DNA of 64,000 bases from an uncultured Oscillospiraceae bacterium (GCA_934667095.1 CAKULE010000002.1:93791-157790), one strand, 5' to 3'; positions 50,545 to 59,672 are shown, numbered from the stretch's first letter. Numbers and translations: made by a program. Notes: generated by a model not told the origin, from the sequence alone.

Positions 50545-51450
50545 ATGAGAATCGTTGGACTGAGTTGCGGCCGCAAAAACGGCAACAATGAGCTTCTTCT
50601 CAAAACCGCGCTGACCGCAGCCAAGGCTGCCTGCGGTGCCGACCTGGAGATCATCCGCCTGCAGGAACTGAACCTGCGGGACTGCATCGGCTGCGAAACC
50701 TGTATGCGCGGTCTCACCACCGGCGGCGACGGTTTGTGCGTCATGAAAAACGATGACATGGGCTGGTTCTCCGCTACGGTGAAGGATGCGGACGCCATCA
50801 TCCTGGCCACCCCTATCTATGACCTCATCCCCACAGGCACGGTCATCACCCTGCTCAACCGGGTGCTGGGCATCGGCAAAGAGTATCAGACCTATTGCCG
50901 GAATCACCCCAAGATCTGCGCCGCCATCGCTCTGGGCGGCTCCGACTGGGTAAACCTTGCCGAGCCGCTGATGGATCTGACCGTGCGGAACCTCAGCAAA
51001 GGCTGCACGGTGGTGGACAAACTCGTGGTGGGTCACAACCCCGCCCCCTCCATGGTCGTTCTGGACGAGGACGTCATGGCCAGGGCTGCCCTGCTGGGCA
51101 GCCGGGTGGGCCAAGCGCTGACTGACCGGGAGCACGCTGCCTTCGCCGGCGACTCCGGCATCTGCCCCGCCTGCCACTGCAACCTGCTGGAGCCCCGCGG
51201 CGGCGCCAGAGTCGGCTGCCCCTTCTGCGATGCCTGGGGCACCGTTTCCGTACAGAACGGCCAGCTGGTGGTAGACTGGGACGCAGCATCCCTGCGGGAC
51301 AACCGCTTCGGCCCCGCCGGCGACGTCCACCATCGTGCGGACATCGCCGCCAGCCACAAGAAAGCCGCCCTCAACCGGGACCTGATTCAGGCCCGCGTCA
51401 AGGAACTGGAGCACTTCGACGGCGTGTTCGTCAAGCCGCCCAGAGATTAA
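50545..51450 (+). CDS. NADPH-dependent FMN reductase-like protein with C-terminal Cys4 motif
   Basis: 301 residues. The N-terminal flavodoxin-like domain (1-190) begins MRIVGLSCGRKNGNNELLL and has the iron-sulfur flavoprotein-type motif CIGCETCMRG and ATPIYDLIPTG. The last 110 residues add CPACHCN and CPFCDAWG, which look like a Cys4 zinc ribbon or rubredoxin-like site. It is probably a redox enzyme of the operon. AAAGGAGG precedes the ATG. Confidence 0.82.
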   Translation: MRIVGLSCGRKNGNNELLLKTALTAAKAACGADLEIIRLQELNLRDCIGCETCMRGLTTGGDGLCVMKNDDMGWFSATVKDADAIILATPIYDLIPTGTVITLLNRVLGIGKEYQTYCRNHPKICAAIALGGSDWVNLAEPLMDLTVRNLSKGCTVVDKLVVGHNPAPSMVVLDEDVMARAALLGSRVGQALTDREHAAFAGDSGICPACHCNLLEPRGGARVGCPFCDAWGTVSVQNGQLVVDWDAASLRDNRFGPAGDVHHRADIAASHKKAALNRDLIQARVKELEHFDGVFVKPPRD

Positions 51451-51498
51451 ATCACACCGCGCGGGTCTCCGCGCGAGCCAAAACAAGGAGTGATTTTT

Positions 51499-52401
51499 AT
51501 GTTAGACCGTTCTATCCTAAATGGTGTTTACGACCTGCATATCCACACCGGCCCCTCTGTCGCCAAGCGGCTGCTGGATGCCGGTGAGATGATGAAGAAC
51601 GCCCAGGCCGCCGGCTACAAGGGCTACCTGGTCAAGGATCATTACGCCCCATCCGCCCACGGCTGCAACATCGTGGAGCACAACATCGGCGATGGCTCCT
51701 GCCGCTGCTACAGTTCCATCGTGCTGAACAACTGCGTCGGCGGCCTGAATGTGCTGGCCCTGGACGTGGCCTACAACATGGGCACCCGGGTGGTGTATAT
51801 GCCCACTGTGTCCTCTCGGCTGCACATTGAGGACCACAAGGGCCGCAAATTCCTGGGCTCCGGCAATATGACCACCACCGACCTGGAGAAGCCCATCTAT
51901 CTCCTGGACGACAACGGCAAGATCATCCCCGAGTGCGTGGAAATCCTCAAGTACATTGCTGAAAAGGAAGACCTGGTCCTCTGCACCGGCCATGTATCCT
52001 GGCAGGAGATTGACGCGCTGATCCCCACCGCCCTGGAGCTGGGCGTCAAGCGCATTGTGGTCAACCACCCCAACTTTACCATCATGGCCCCCCACGATGT
52101 GGTGGCCCGCTGGTCCAAGTGGGGTGCCTGGATCGAGATGACCGCCTGCGAGTTCGGCGCCGTGGTGTTCAATGATGACAACAAGTTCAGCCCTATCGCC
52201 CTGTTCCATCAGTATGAGGACGCCGACGTGGACATGGAGCAGTGCTTCATCACCACCGATTTTGGGCAGTCCATCTCTCCCGAGCCCGTGGAAGGTATGT
52301 TCAAATTCCTGAACCTCATTCACAATCAGATCGGCTACGGCACCGATGTGCTGGACCGCATGACCAAGACCATCCCCGCCTACCTGATGAGCGCGGAATA
52401 A
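51499..52401 (+). CDS. DUF6282 metal-dependent hydrolase-like protein
   Basis: 300 residues with an amidohydrolase-type start (GVYDLHIHTGPSVAKRLLD, an HxH metal site), a Lys/Asp-His segment VKDHYAPSAHGCN, and later VVNHPNFTIMAPHD and FITTDFGQSISPEP, where His/Asp metal ligands are likely. The TIM-barrel phosphotriesterase/amidohydrolase fold is inferred. Substrate unknown. The ATG at 51499 has AAGGAG eight bases upstream. Confidence 0.8.
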   Translation: MLDRSILNGVYDLHIHTGPSVAKRLLDAGEMMKNAQAAGYKGYLVKDHYAPSAHGCNIVEHNIGDGSCRCYSSIVLNNCVGGLNVLALDVAYNMGTRVVYMPTVSSRLHIEDHKGRKFLGSGNMTTTDLEKPIYLLDDNGKIIPECVEILKYIAEKEDLVLCTGHVSWQEIDALIPTALELGVKRIVVNHPNFTIMAPHDVVARWSKWGAWIEMTACEFGAVVFNDDNKFSPIALFHQYEDADVDMEQCFITTDFGQSISPEPVEGMFKFLNLIHNQIGYGTDVLDRMTKTIPAYLMSAE

Positions 52402-52439
52402 ACTGACTTCAAATTCGATTCAGAAAAGGAGTTTTTATC

Positions 52440-52880
52440 ATGGACGAGAAAAAATATGAGCCCCAGAAGCCGATGATGTACGACATCAAGGAGCACGAAT
52501 TCGCCTGCGGCAAGCAGAACGGCCGCATCCAGTTCATCCAGATTTCTCCCAATGTGACCCTTCAGTACTGCGAGATCCGCCAGCCCCACGATGTGGGCCC
52601 CCATCGCCACGACTACGAGCAGATCATCTACATCCCCCAGGGTGAGTGCGACTTCTGGGTGGACGGCGTGCCCTACGCCATGGATGCCGGCTGCTTCATG
52701 GTTGTGCCCCCCAATGCCGAGCACTATCTGGAAGCCAAGGGCAATATGTTCGTCGTGGACTTCGACATCTTTACCCCCAAGCGTACCGATCGTGTACAGA
52801 GCAAGCGCGTCTGCGACCGCGGCCACAAGAACTGGGACAAGGCCATCACCGATGAGGTCGTGACCGAGGAGAACAAGTAA
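52440..52880 (+). CDS. Cupin domain protein
   Basis: 146-residue single-domain cupin. Motif 1 is HDVGPHRHDYEQIIYIPQGE, with the His-x-His and Glu ligands; motif 2 is VPPNAEHYLEAKG. It probably binds a divalent metal and acts as an isomerase, decarboxylase or ligand sensor. The stop overlaps the next start (TAATG), so it may work directly with the aldolase. Confidence 0.88.
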   Translation: MDEKKYEPQKPMMYDIKEHEFACGKQNGRIQFIQISPNVTLQYCEIRQPHDVGPHRHDYEQIIYIPQGECDFWVDGVPYAMDAGCFMVVPPNAEHYLEAKGNMFVVDFDIFTPKRTDRVQSKRVCDRGHKNWDKAITDEVVTEENK

Positions 52881-53659
52881 TGAGCCGCGCCGATACTCTC
52901 AAGGCCCGGATCCAGGCCGGCAAGCCGGTCTTTGGCACCTTTGTCAAAAACAACTGCCCCAACCTGGTGGAAATGCTGGGCTGGGCCGGCTTTGACTTCG
53001 CCATTCTGGACTGCGAACACTCCAGCTATAGCTACGGCGAGTTGGAAAACATGATCCGCGCCTGCCAGCTGGCGGACATCGCCTCCATCCCCCGCATCGC
53101 CTGCCCTGAGCCTTGGCAGGTACACCACGGCCTGGAGAGCGGCTCCACCGGCATCCAGATCCCCAGCATCACCTCCGTGGAGAACGCCGCCGCCTGTGCG
53201 GAGGAGGCCGTGTTCTTCCCCGGCGGCACCCGCAGCCCCAACCCTGCCCTGCGTGCGGGTCAGTACGGCTGCTGGACCGGTGAAAAGAGTTATCTGGAGG
53301 CCAAGAAGGAGAGTTCCCTCTGCGTGGTCCAGGTGGAATCCATGGCCATGGCCAATGCCGTGGAGGAGTTGTGCAAGATTCCCCAAATCGACGTGCTGTT
53401 CATCGGCCCAGGCGATTTGAGTATGTCCATGGGCAAGCCCGGCAAACTCAATGATCCAGAGGTAGTCGCCATCATCGAAGATGTGATCCGCCGCGGTCTG
53501 GCCGGCGGCAAGGCCATGGGTATGCTGTGCGGCAACCCCGATGCTGTGAAAAAGTACATCAACTTAGGCTGTACCTACATCGCCTATTCCAGCGACAGCG
53601 GCATGATCGCCAACGCCTTCAAGGCCATTAACCGCGATGTATTCACTCCCTACCGCTGA
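52880..53659 (+). CDS. HpcH/HpaI-family aldolase
   Basis: 259-residue class II pyruvate aldolase. FAILDCEHSSYSYGELENM, an Arg in IPRIACPEPW, the metal-binding Glu in VVQVESMAMANAVEEL and Asp in FIGPGDLSMSMG are conserved. It cleaves a 2-keto-hydroxy acid to pyruvate and an aldehyde. The substrate is unknown; the operon suggests a carboxylic acid imported by the TRAP system. Confidence 0.92.
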   Translation: MSRADTLKARIQAGKPVFGTFVKNNCPNLVEMLGWAGFDFAILDCEHSSYSYGELENMIRACQLADIASIPRIACPEPWQVHHGLESGSTGIQIPSITSVENAAACAEEAVFFPGGTRSPNPALRAGQYGCWTGEKSYLEAKKESSLCVVQVESMAMANAVEELCKIPQIDVLFIGPGDLSMSMGKPGKLNDPEVVAIIEDVIRRGLAGGKAMGMLCGNPDAVKKYINLGCTYIAYSSDSGMIANAFKAINRDVFTPYR

Positions 53660-53668
53660 GAGGTGTCC

Positions 53669-54376
53669 ATGAGCAAGCTATCTCACAACAAGCTGGCCAC
53701 CCGGGAGCAGGTCCTGGAGTACTTTCACAGCGGAATGACCCTGCTCTCCGGCGGCTTCGGCTCCGCCGGGTATCCCACGCAGCTCTACGAATGGCTCTAT
53801 GCCAGCGATTGCGTCGACCTGGATATCATTACCTCCGGGGTGGCCCCCCCGGACAAGCCCTTCCAGCTCGGCTTTGCCGGGCTGCTGCACGACCGCCGCA
53901 TCCGCAGTCTGACCCTCACCCATGCTGCCAACAACCCCGAGGTGGGCCGCCAGAAGGCGGAGGGCACTCTGCGCGTGGAGGCCGTGCCGCAGGGCACCTT
54001 TGTGGAGCGCATCCGGGCCGGCGGCGCCGGGCTGGGCGGCGTACTCACTCCCACCGGCATCGGCACCTCCGTGGCTGAGGGTAAGCAGATCCTCCATCTG
54101 AACGGGAAGGATTATCTGCTGGAAATGCCCATCCGGGCGGAGGTGGCTATTCTGCGGGCAGAGAAGGCGGATAAAATGGGCAATCTCATGTTCCGCCACA
54201 CCAGCCGCAACTACAACACTGTCATGCCCATGGCCGCGGACGTGGTCATTGTCGAGGTCCCCGAGGAGGACATCGTTGAGGTGGGGGAAATGGCCGACAA
54301 CGAGGTCATGGTCCCCGGTATCTTTGTGGACATGGTCGTTCCCATTCCGAAGGGAGGTCAGTTCTTTGAGCGATAA
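53669..54376 (+). CDS. CoA-transferase subunit A
   Basis: 235 residues of a family I CoA-transferase alpha chain: LLSGGFGSAGYPTQLYEWL, SGVAPPDKPFQLGF, GVLTPTGIGTSVAEGK and NLMFRHTSRNYNTVMPMAAD. It moves CoA between an acyl-CoA and a free acid, for example acetoacetate or a pathway intermediate. The ATG at 53669 follows GAGAGGTG. The beta subunit overlaps its end. Confidence 0.9.
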   Translation: MSKLSHNKLATREQVLEYFHSGMTLLSGGFGSAGYPTQLYEWLYASDCVDLDIITSGVAPPDKPFQLGFAGLLHDRRIRSLTLTHAANNPEVGRQKAEGTLRVEAVPQGTFVERIRAGGAGLGGVLTPTGIGTSVAEGKQILHLNGKDYLLEMPIRAEVAILRAEKADKMGNLMFRHTSRNYNTVMPMAADVVIVEVPEEDIVEVGEMADNEVMVPGIFVDMVVPIPKGGQFFER

Positions 54377-55031
54377 AAGCGCCCTGCGCGAGTTCATCGC
54401 GCGCAATGTTGTGACCCTCCTTCACCCCGGGGATCTGGTCAATCTGGGTGCCGGGATTCCCTCCCACGCCGCCAACTACATCGGCGTGGATTCCGGCATG
54501 ATGATCCAAACCGAGTGCGGTACCATCGGCGGCGGCCCCTTGGCCCCCCCCGGCCAGGAGGACTACACCCTGATTGCCCCGGACACCCGGCCCTCCACCC
54601 TGTTGTATGACGGCGTATGCTTTGACAGCGCCATGTCCTTCACCATGATCCGCGGCGGACACTTGGACGTTACCGTTCTGGGGGCCATGGAGGTAGCCCA
54701 GAACGGCGACATGGCCAACTGGGAGGTACCCGGGCAGGCACTCAAGGGCATGGGCGGCGCCATGGACCTCTGCACCGGCGCCAAACACGTCATCGTTGCC
54801 ATGGAGCACTGCACCAAGGACGGCAAGCCCAAGCTGCTGGAGCGCTGCACTCTGCCGCTGACCTGTCAGGGCGAGGTAAATTCCGTTGTCACCGAACTGG
54901 CGATTTTCGACATCGCGCCGGATGGCTTCGTGCTCCGGGCCCTGGCACCCGGCGTCACCGTCGAGGAAGTACAGGCCAAAACCGGCGCCCCCATCCACAT
55001 TCGCGGCTCTGTGGCACAGATGGTGGACTGA
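54366..55031 (+). CDS. CoA-transferase subunit B
   Basis: 221 residues: NLGAGIPSHAANYIGVDSG, the active-site segment QTECGTIGGGPLAP (catalytic Glu; the usual SENG is TECG), and GQALKGMGGAMDL. The start is a TTG at 54366, eight bases after GGAGG; an ATG upstream would run through subunit A out of context. It overlaps subunit A by 11 bases. Confidence 0.88.
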   Translation: MSDKSALREFIARNVVTLLHPGDLVNLGAGIPSHAANYIGVDSGMMIQTECGTIGGGPLAPPGQEDYTLIAPDTRPSTLLYDGVCFDSAMSFTMIRGGHLDVTVLGAMEVAQNGDMANWEVPGQALKGMGGAMDLCTGAKHVIVAMEHCTKDGKPKLLERCTLPLTCQGEVNSVVTELAIFDIAPDGFVLRALAPGVTVEEVQAKTGAPIHIRGSVAQMVD

Positions 55032-55069
55032 GCCTCTCAGATCTGTCTAACAGCAAAGGAGCGTTAAGC

Positions 55070-55384
55070 ATGAACAGCAAGCTGCTGGCCCTCTTGATGA
55101 TCAACGTGATTGTCGGCGCCATGACCGCCGCCCGCGGTCGGGAGCTGAAGCGCAGGCACGATCCGTCCGCCCTGACCGGCACCGCGGCCATCCAGGTGCG
55201 AGATGCGGCAGCCTATACCGCTGCGGTGGGCGGCGTTGAACTGCTCTGCGGCTGGCTCTGGATTATTGAAGGCGCAATGCTGCCTGTATTGGAGTCCATT
55301 CCCGCCCTCCTTGTGGGGGACGGGCTGACAGCAGTGCTGCTGTTCTGTCTGCTGCGCGCCCTTCGGCGTAAATATAGCAAATAA
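55070..55384 (+). CDS. Small membrane protein (104 residues)
   Basis: Not recognised. It has a hydrophobic N-terminus (LLALLMINVIVGAMTAA) followed by a basic stretch, and two more hydrophobic segments (VGGVELLCGWLWIIEGAML and LTAVLLFCLLRAL). It has a clear AAAGGAG site and lies inside the operon between the CoA-transferase and BKACE genes. It may be an accessory membrane factor. Confidence 0.7.
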   Translation: MNSKLLALLMINVIVGAMTAARGRELKRRHDPSALTGTAAIQVRDAAAYTAAVGGVELLCGWLWIIEGAMLPVLESIPALLVGDGLTAVLLFCLLRALRRKYSK

Positions 55385-55430
55385 ACGTTCGCTGGATCTG
55401 CGCCGCGGACGCGAAAGGATGAAGCATAAC

Positions 55431-56318
55431 ATGAACGATTTGAACAATCGGGTCATTCTGACCGTGGCACCCACCGGCTCCTCTACGCCGGTGTCCAAGT
55501 GCCCCAATCTCCCGGTCACTCCCGAACAGATCGCCGATGAAGCCTATGCCTGCTGGCAGGCCGGCGCCTCAGTGGTCCACCTCCACATCCGGGATGACGA
55601 GGGCAAGGCCAGCATGAGCTACGAAAAATTCCGTCAGGCCGTTGATCTCATTCGTAAGCGGTGCGACATCGTCATCAACATGACCACCGCCGGCGGCTTT
55701 GGCACCCCCGATGACGAGCGCATCCTTCCTGTGGATCTCATCCCCGAAATGGCCACCCTGGACGCTGGCTCCATGAACTACAAGGGCGACTTTGTGTTCC
55801 ATAACAGCATCGCCTTTCTGGAGAAGCTGGGTGCCCGCACTCAGGAGTTGGGCATCCGCCCCGAGATCGAAGTCATGGACACCGGCATGGTGTATACCGC
55901 GCTGCGCCTGATGAAGCAGGGCTATATCAAGTCCCCTCCGCATTTTCAGTTCGTACTCGGCATGGAGAACGGCATGGCCGCCACGGTGGAAAACCTGGTG
56001 TACATGAAAAGCCTGCTGCCCCCCGATGCCACCTGGAGTGCCTTCGGTGTAGGCAAGAGCCATCTGCCCATTCTCTCCGCTGCCATCGCCTTGGGCGGCA
56101 ATGTGCGTGTGGGCATGGAGGACAACATTTATCTGGCCGCCGGCCAGGTGGCCACCTCCAACGTCCAGTTTGTGGAGCGCGCCCGCAAGCTCATCGAGCT
56201 AAACAACAAGCAGGTCGCCACTCCCGACGAAGCCCGGGCGATCTTGGGTCTGCGCAGCCGCCAGGCCTGCATGGACTACGCCCGGGAGCTCCACGGCGTC
56301 CCGGCCGAGAACGTCTGA
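55431..56318 (+). CDS. Beta-keto acid cleavage enzyme (BKACE, 3-keto-5-aminohexanoate cleavage family)
   Basis: 295-residue zinc TIM-barrel enzyme that reacts a beta-keto acid with acetyl-CoA to give acetoacetate and a new acyl-CoA. The metal site is in VVHLHIRDDEGKAS, the ending GMEDNIYLAAG carries the conserved Glu/Asp-Asn, and GVGKSHLPILSAAIALGG lies between. The side-chain specificity cannot be read here. The ATG at 55431 is used; another ATG four codons earlier overlaps the AAAGGATG site. Confidence 0.92.
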   Translation: MNDLNNRVILTVAPTGSSTPVSKCPNLPVTPEQIADEAYACWQAGASVVHLHIRDDEGKASMSYEKFRQAVDLIRKRCDIVINMTTAGGFGTPDDERILPVDLIPEMATLDAGSMNYKGDFVFHNSIAFLEKLGARTQELGIRPEIEVMDTGMVYTALRLMKQGYIKSPPHFQFVLGMENGMAATVENLVYMKSLLPPDATWSAFGVGKSHLPILSAAIALGGNVRVGMEDNIYLAAGQVATSNVQFVERARKLIELNNKQVATPDEARAILGLRSRQACMDYARELHGVPAENV

Positions 56319-56740
56319 TGGCGGTCGATCTTTCCGCCCTCCGCCCGCTCCACGTCGGCATCAGCGTGGCGGACATGGACAGTTCCATCCGCTGGTATGC
56401 GGAGATGCTGGGCTTCACCCTGGTTTCCGATTGCGAGATGCCCGCCCTGGACAGCCGGGTGGTTTTCCTGCGCAACGGCGGCTTTGAGCTGGAGTTCTTT
56501 CAGCATCACCACACACTGCCCCTTCCGCCAGAGCGGCTGACCCCCAACGAGGATATCCGGACCCAGGGCACCAAACATATCTGCTTTGCCCACCCGGATG
56601 TTCCCGGCCTTCTGGCCCAGCTGCGTCAGAAGGGTGCCGATGTTGTTATGGAGCAGGTCATCAAGGGCAAGCCCATGGGGTTTGTCCGGGACAACAACGG
56701 TGTCCTAATTGAGTTGATCCAGCCTCCCGCGGAGGCATAG
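56318..56740 (+). CDS. VOC-family (glyoxalase/epimerase-like) protein
   Basis: 140-residue vicinal-oxygen-chelate protein: LHVGISVADMDSSIRWYAEM (metal His), FELEFFQHHH (metal Glu), HICFAHPDVPGLL and GVLIELIQPP (last Glu). It resembles methylmalonyl-CoA epimerase and glyoxalase relatives. The ATG overlaps the BKACE stop by one base. It is the last gene of the operon. Confidence 0.88.
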   Translation: MAVDLSALRPLHVGISVADMDSSIRWYAEMLGFTLVSDCEMPALDSRVVFLRNGGFELEFFQHHHTLPLPPERLTPNEDIRTQGTKHICFAHPDVPGLLAQLRQKGADVVMEQVIKGKPMGFVRDNNGVLIELIQPPAEA

Positions 56741-56745
56741 CGTGA

Positions 56746-56795
56746 GCCCGGCGGGGCCGCCCTGCACAGCAGAGCAGCCCCGCCGGGCCGTTTTC
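56746..56795. terminator. Bidirectional terminator
   Basis: GCCCGGCGGGGC/GCCCCGCCGGGC stem with a central loop, followed by TTTTC. It serves the operon and the convergent pucR-like gene. Confidence 0.85.
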
Positions 56796-58003
56796 TATGT
56801 TCGCTCACTGCGCAGGATGCGGCAGGACAGCGCCATATTCAGCAGATCATCCGGACTGTCCCATGGAATCCGGATCATGCTCTCCAGCTTCTCCTCCCGG
56901 TAGGCCAACGTATTGCGGTGGATGTACAGTGCCGCCTGAGCCGCCTGCTTGCTGCGGCAGGTCAGCAGGCAGTACAACGTGTCCACATAGCTGCTGCCGT
57001 TTTCCCGGTCATACTGCTCCAAGAAGCGCACCGCCGGATGGCAGATCTCCACAAGATTTTCCCGCTCCGAAGCCGCCTCCAGCAGAAAGTACAACGTATA
57101 GTCCTGGCAGCGCAGAATACTTCCCGCTCGGGTAAAAAACCTCTGGTCGCTCAGCAGTCTCAAGGTTCGGGCGAAGGCACTTCGGAGCCCCGCCAGGCCC
57201 TCAAAGGGGTCGCTCAGGCAGCCATGCACCGGATAGCGGCTCAGATACCCCTCCAACGGCGCCAGCTCCAGCCGGTCATACTCCTCAAAGCCTGCAAGCC
57301 GCAGGAGGATCACCACGGAATCTCTGTAAAGCACACTCACCGCCGTGGGAAAGTAGGCTGGGACCGCATTTTTGAAGTGCCGGATGGGAAAGCCGGGGGT
57401 ATCCGGCGTATCCGCCCGCACCTGGAGCACCGCGTACGGCCCCCCCGCAAAGCCAAAATAGCGGCTCTGCCGCTCCATGGCCGCATTGGTGATCTTCCCG
57501 TCCAGCAGATTTTTCAGGAACACCTCCGCCCGGCTGCCGATGTGCGTCAGGCTCATGTCCTGGATACGCAGCGCGTTTTGGATAAACCGGGCCAGCGCCT
57601 GGAGATACGGTCCCTGCTGCTCCGCATCCGTCCGGTCCCTCACCAGCGCAATGAGGGACGCCGCCCTCTCCCCGCCCATCTGTACCGGCGTAATCAGATA
57701 GGGATAACCCAATGCCTCAAAATACAACGCCCCCGGCTCGGACACAAGCTGGGCAGGCAGCTTGAAGGAAAAGAACTTTTCCACTGTTTCCTCCGAAAAG
57801 CACCCATTGGTCATCAGCTCCAGCCAGAGGGGGTCCGGGTTCTCCACCGACCTGGCTGCCGCCACCAGACGGTATGCGGAATCGGTAACATGAAGGGGAC
57901 ATCCCAGCAGCTGGGAGGCGTCATCCAGCACATTCTGAAGGGTGCTGCCCGCAGCCACCCGGTCAAACAATTTGCTCTTGAATTCAGTCAGCTCCACAGT
58001 CAT
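56795..58003 (-). CDS. PucR/CdaR-family transcriptional regulator
   Basis: About 402 residues with an N-terminal sensor region (QNVLDDASQLLGCPLHVTD, GAF/PucR-like) and a C-terminal helix-turn-helix of the PucR type (AALYIHRNTLAYREEKLESM). Family members regulate purine, sugar-acid and amino-acid catabolism. The start is uncertain: ATG 58003 lies too close to AAGGTGG, GTG 57997 has better spacing, and ATG 58024 lacks a site. It is divergent from the isomerase-SufSE operon and likely controls it. Confidence 0.87.
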   Translation of the reverse strand: MTVELTEFKSKLFDRVAAGSTLQNVLDDASQLLGCPLHVTDSAYRLVAAARSVENPDPLWLELMTNGCFSEETVEKFFSFKLPAQLVSEPGALYFEALGYPYLITPVQMGGERAASLIALVRDRTDAEQQGPYLQALARFIQNALRIQDMSLTHIGSRAEVFLKNLLDGKITNAAMERQSRYFGFAGGPYAVLQVRADTPDTPGFPIRHFKNAVPAYFPTAVSVLYRDSVVILLRLAGFEEYDRLELAPLEGYLSRYPVHGCLSDPFEGLAGLRSAFARTLRLLSDQRFFTRAGSILRCQDYTLYFLLEAASERENLVEICHPAVRFLEQYDRENGSSYVDTLYCLLTCRSKQAAQAALYIHRNTLAYREEKLESMIRIPWDSPDDLLNMALSCRILRSERT

Positions 58004-58046
58004 TCCACCTTGTGCAAAAAGCATGATTTATTTGTTTTTATCCATT

Positions 58047-58075
58047 CATAAATACCGATGCAAAACAGGGGTCAA
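58047..58075 (-). promoter_or_regulatory. Promoter of the PucR-type regulator
   Basis: Minus-strand TTGACC (58070-58075), 17-base spacer and TTTATG (58047-58052). A plus-strand promoter for the isomerase operon must also lie in the AT-rich 58030-58120 segment but is not clear. Confidence 0.6.
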
Positions 58076-58139
58076 CACTTTATTATATAGATATAGTCAA
58101 AAAAATCAACCGCGAATTACACGAAAAGGAGCCACGCAT

Positions 58140-59672
58140 ATGAAAAAAGGCAGCGAGATCAAACTGAATGTCCGCCCCCTGTTCATCGAGTTCAACCATG
58201 ACTACGTTTACGAAGGCCCCTGCCGCTTTGGCAAAGGCGATACCCTGGAGCCCGCCTATGACCGGATGCTCTCCGGCGAGCTCTACAAGAATTTCATCCG
58301 CACCCTGAACGAGAATATGCCCGCCTTTGTGAATCTGATGGAGCCGGTACGCCTCCAGAACTACACCGATGAGTTCAAGGTCCCTGAGGAGGATGTTCAG
58401 AAGGCTCTGGCCGGACGGGACGAGGTAGATCTCTATTTGGTGTCCACCAGCGGCCGCGCCAACCGCGTGACCATGGAGGTCGCCCGCCGCAGCAAGAAGC
58501 CCATCGCCTTTTATAGCGCCGTGCTCATGGCTGTGACCACCAACATCGCTGCCCTCCACGCCCGCGGCCTGGAGGCATACCCCGCCTACGACTGGGCTGA
58601 CTTCAAGCGCACCCTTCAGGCCCTGCGCATCCGCAAGATCCTGGCCAACACCCGGATGCTGGTGCTCAACCGCTTCGCCTCCGATGTGTCCCCAGTCAGC
58701 GCCCAGGACTGCTTCCTGTCCCTGGAGGAGGTCAGCCGCAAACTGGATGTCCAGTACCATTTCCTCAACGTCCACGAGTTCCTGGATCAGCTTCATGTCT
58801 GTCCTCCCGACGAAAACCCCACCACCCCCGGCCGCATTCAGAACAATATCACCGAGGAGGACGAGAAGGAGATCTGGGCCATGACCGACCGGCTCATTGC
58901 CGAGGCGGATGAGTGCTATATGGACCGGGAGATGGTGTTCCGTTCCGTGCGGGCCTACTACCTGACCCAAAAGCTGCTGAAGCATTGGGACTGCAACGCT
59001 TTCACCGCCCCCTGCCCCGATATGTGCTCCACCCGGCGGGTGAATCAGGAGAAGTGTACCCTCTGCCTGACCCACTCCCTCAACGAGGAGAACGGCATTC
59101 CCTCCGCCTGCGAGTTCGATATGAACGCCCTGCTGTCCAAGCTCATTCTCCAGAACATCTCCAGCAAGTCCACCTACATGGGCAACACCTGCCTGCTGCC
59201 CATCCAGGACGGCAAAATCACCGTGCCCGACTTCGCCTACGTCTCCCAGGAGGAGGTCGATCAGCTCAAGGGCACAGACAACCTCATCGTCACCCTCCAC
59301 TCGGTGGCCAATCGCCGGCTGAAGGGCTATGACGCCCCCCAGGAGCACTACTCCATCCGGCCCTTCGCCCACAGCGGCTGGGGCGCCACCATCCGCTATG
59401 ACTTCAGCAAGGATAAAGACACCCCTGTAACCCTTCTCCGCATCGACCCCACCTGCTCCAAGATGCTGGTGGTAGCCTCCAAGGTCAAGGGCCAGTTTGG
59501 TCTGAACAACAACAACTGCACCACTGCCCTGGTGCAGCAGACCGCCGATGCCAAGGACTTCTTTGAGAAGCAGCTTGAGTTTGGTTCCCACATGGCCGTG
59601 GTTTACGGCGACTATGTGGAGGATCTGAAGGCTGTGGGCAAAGTGCTGGGGCTGGAAGTCATATGTGCGTAA
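58140..59672 (+). CDS. L-fucose/L-arabinose isomerase-fold protein
   Basis: 510-residue protein whose C-terminal third has the sugar-isomerase pattern GIPSACEFDMNALLSKLIL (the metal-binding Glu position in fucose/arabinose isomerases), followed by GNTCLLP. The N-terminal half (IEFNHDYVYEGPCRFG, YLVSTSGRANRVTMEVARRS) fits the substrate-binding domains of that fold only loosely. A cluster of Cys residues at CPDMCSTRRVNQEKCTLCLT could bind metal or an iron-sulfur cluster, and such a motif is not expected in ordinary isomerases. AAGGAG is eight bases upstream. Confidence 0.65.
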   Translation: MKKGSEIKLNVRPLFIEFNHDYVYEGPCRFGKGDTLEPAYDRMLSGELYKNFIRTLNENMPAFVNLMEPVRLQNYTDEFKVPEEDVQKALAGRDEVDLYLVSTSGRANRVTMEVARRSKKPIAFYSAVLMAVTTNIAALHARGLEAYPAYDWADFKRTLQALRIRKILANTRMLVLNRFASDVSPVSAQDCFLSLEEVSRKLDVQYHFLNVHEFLDQLHVCPPDENPTTPGRIQNNITEEDEKEIWAMTDRLIAEADECYMDREMVFRSVRAYYLTQKLLKHWDCNAFTAPCPDMCSTRRVNQEKCTLCLTHSLNEENGIPSACEFDMNALLSKLILQNISSKSTYMGNTCLLPIQDGKITVPDFAYVSQEEVDQLKGTDNLIVTLHSVANRRLKGYDAPQEHYSIRPFAHSGWGATIRYDFSKDKDTPVTLLRIDPTCSKMLVVASKVKGQFGLNNNNCTTALVQQTADAKDFFEKQLEFGSHMAVVYGDYVEDLKAVGKVLGLEVICA

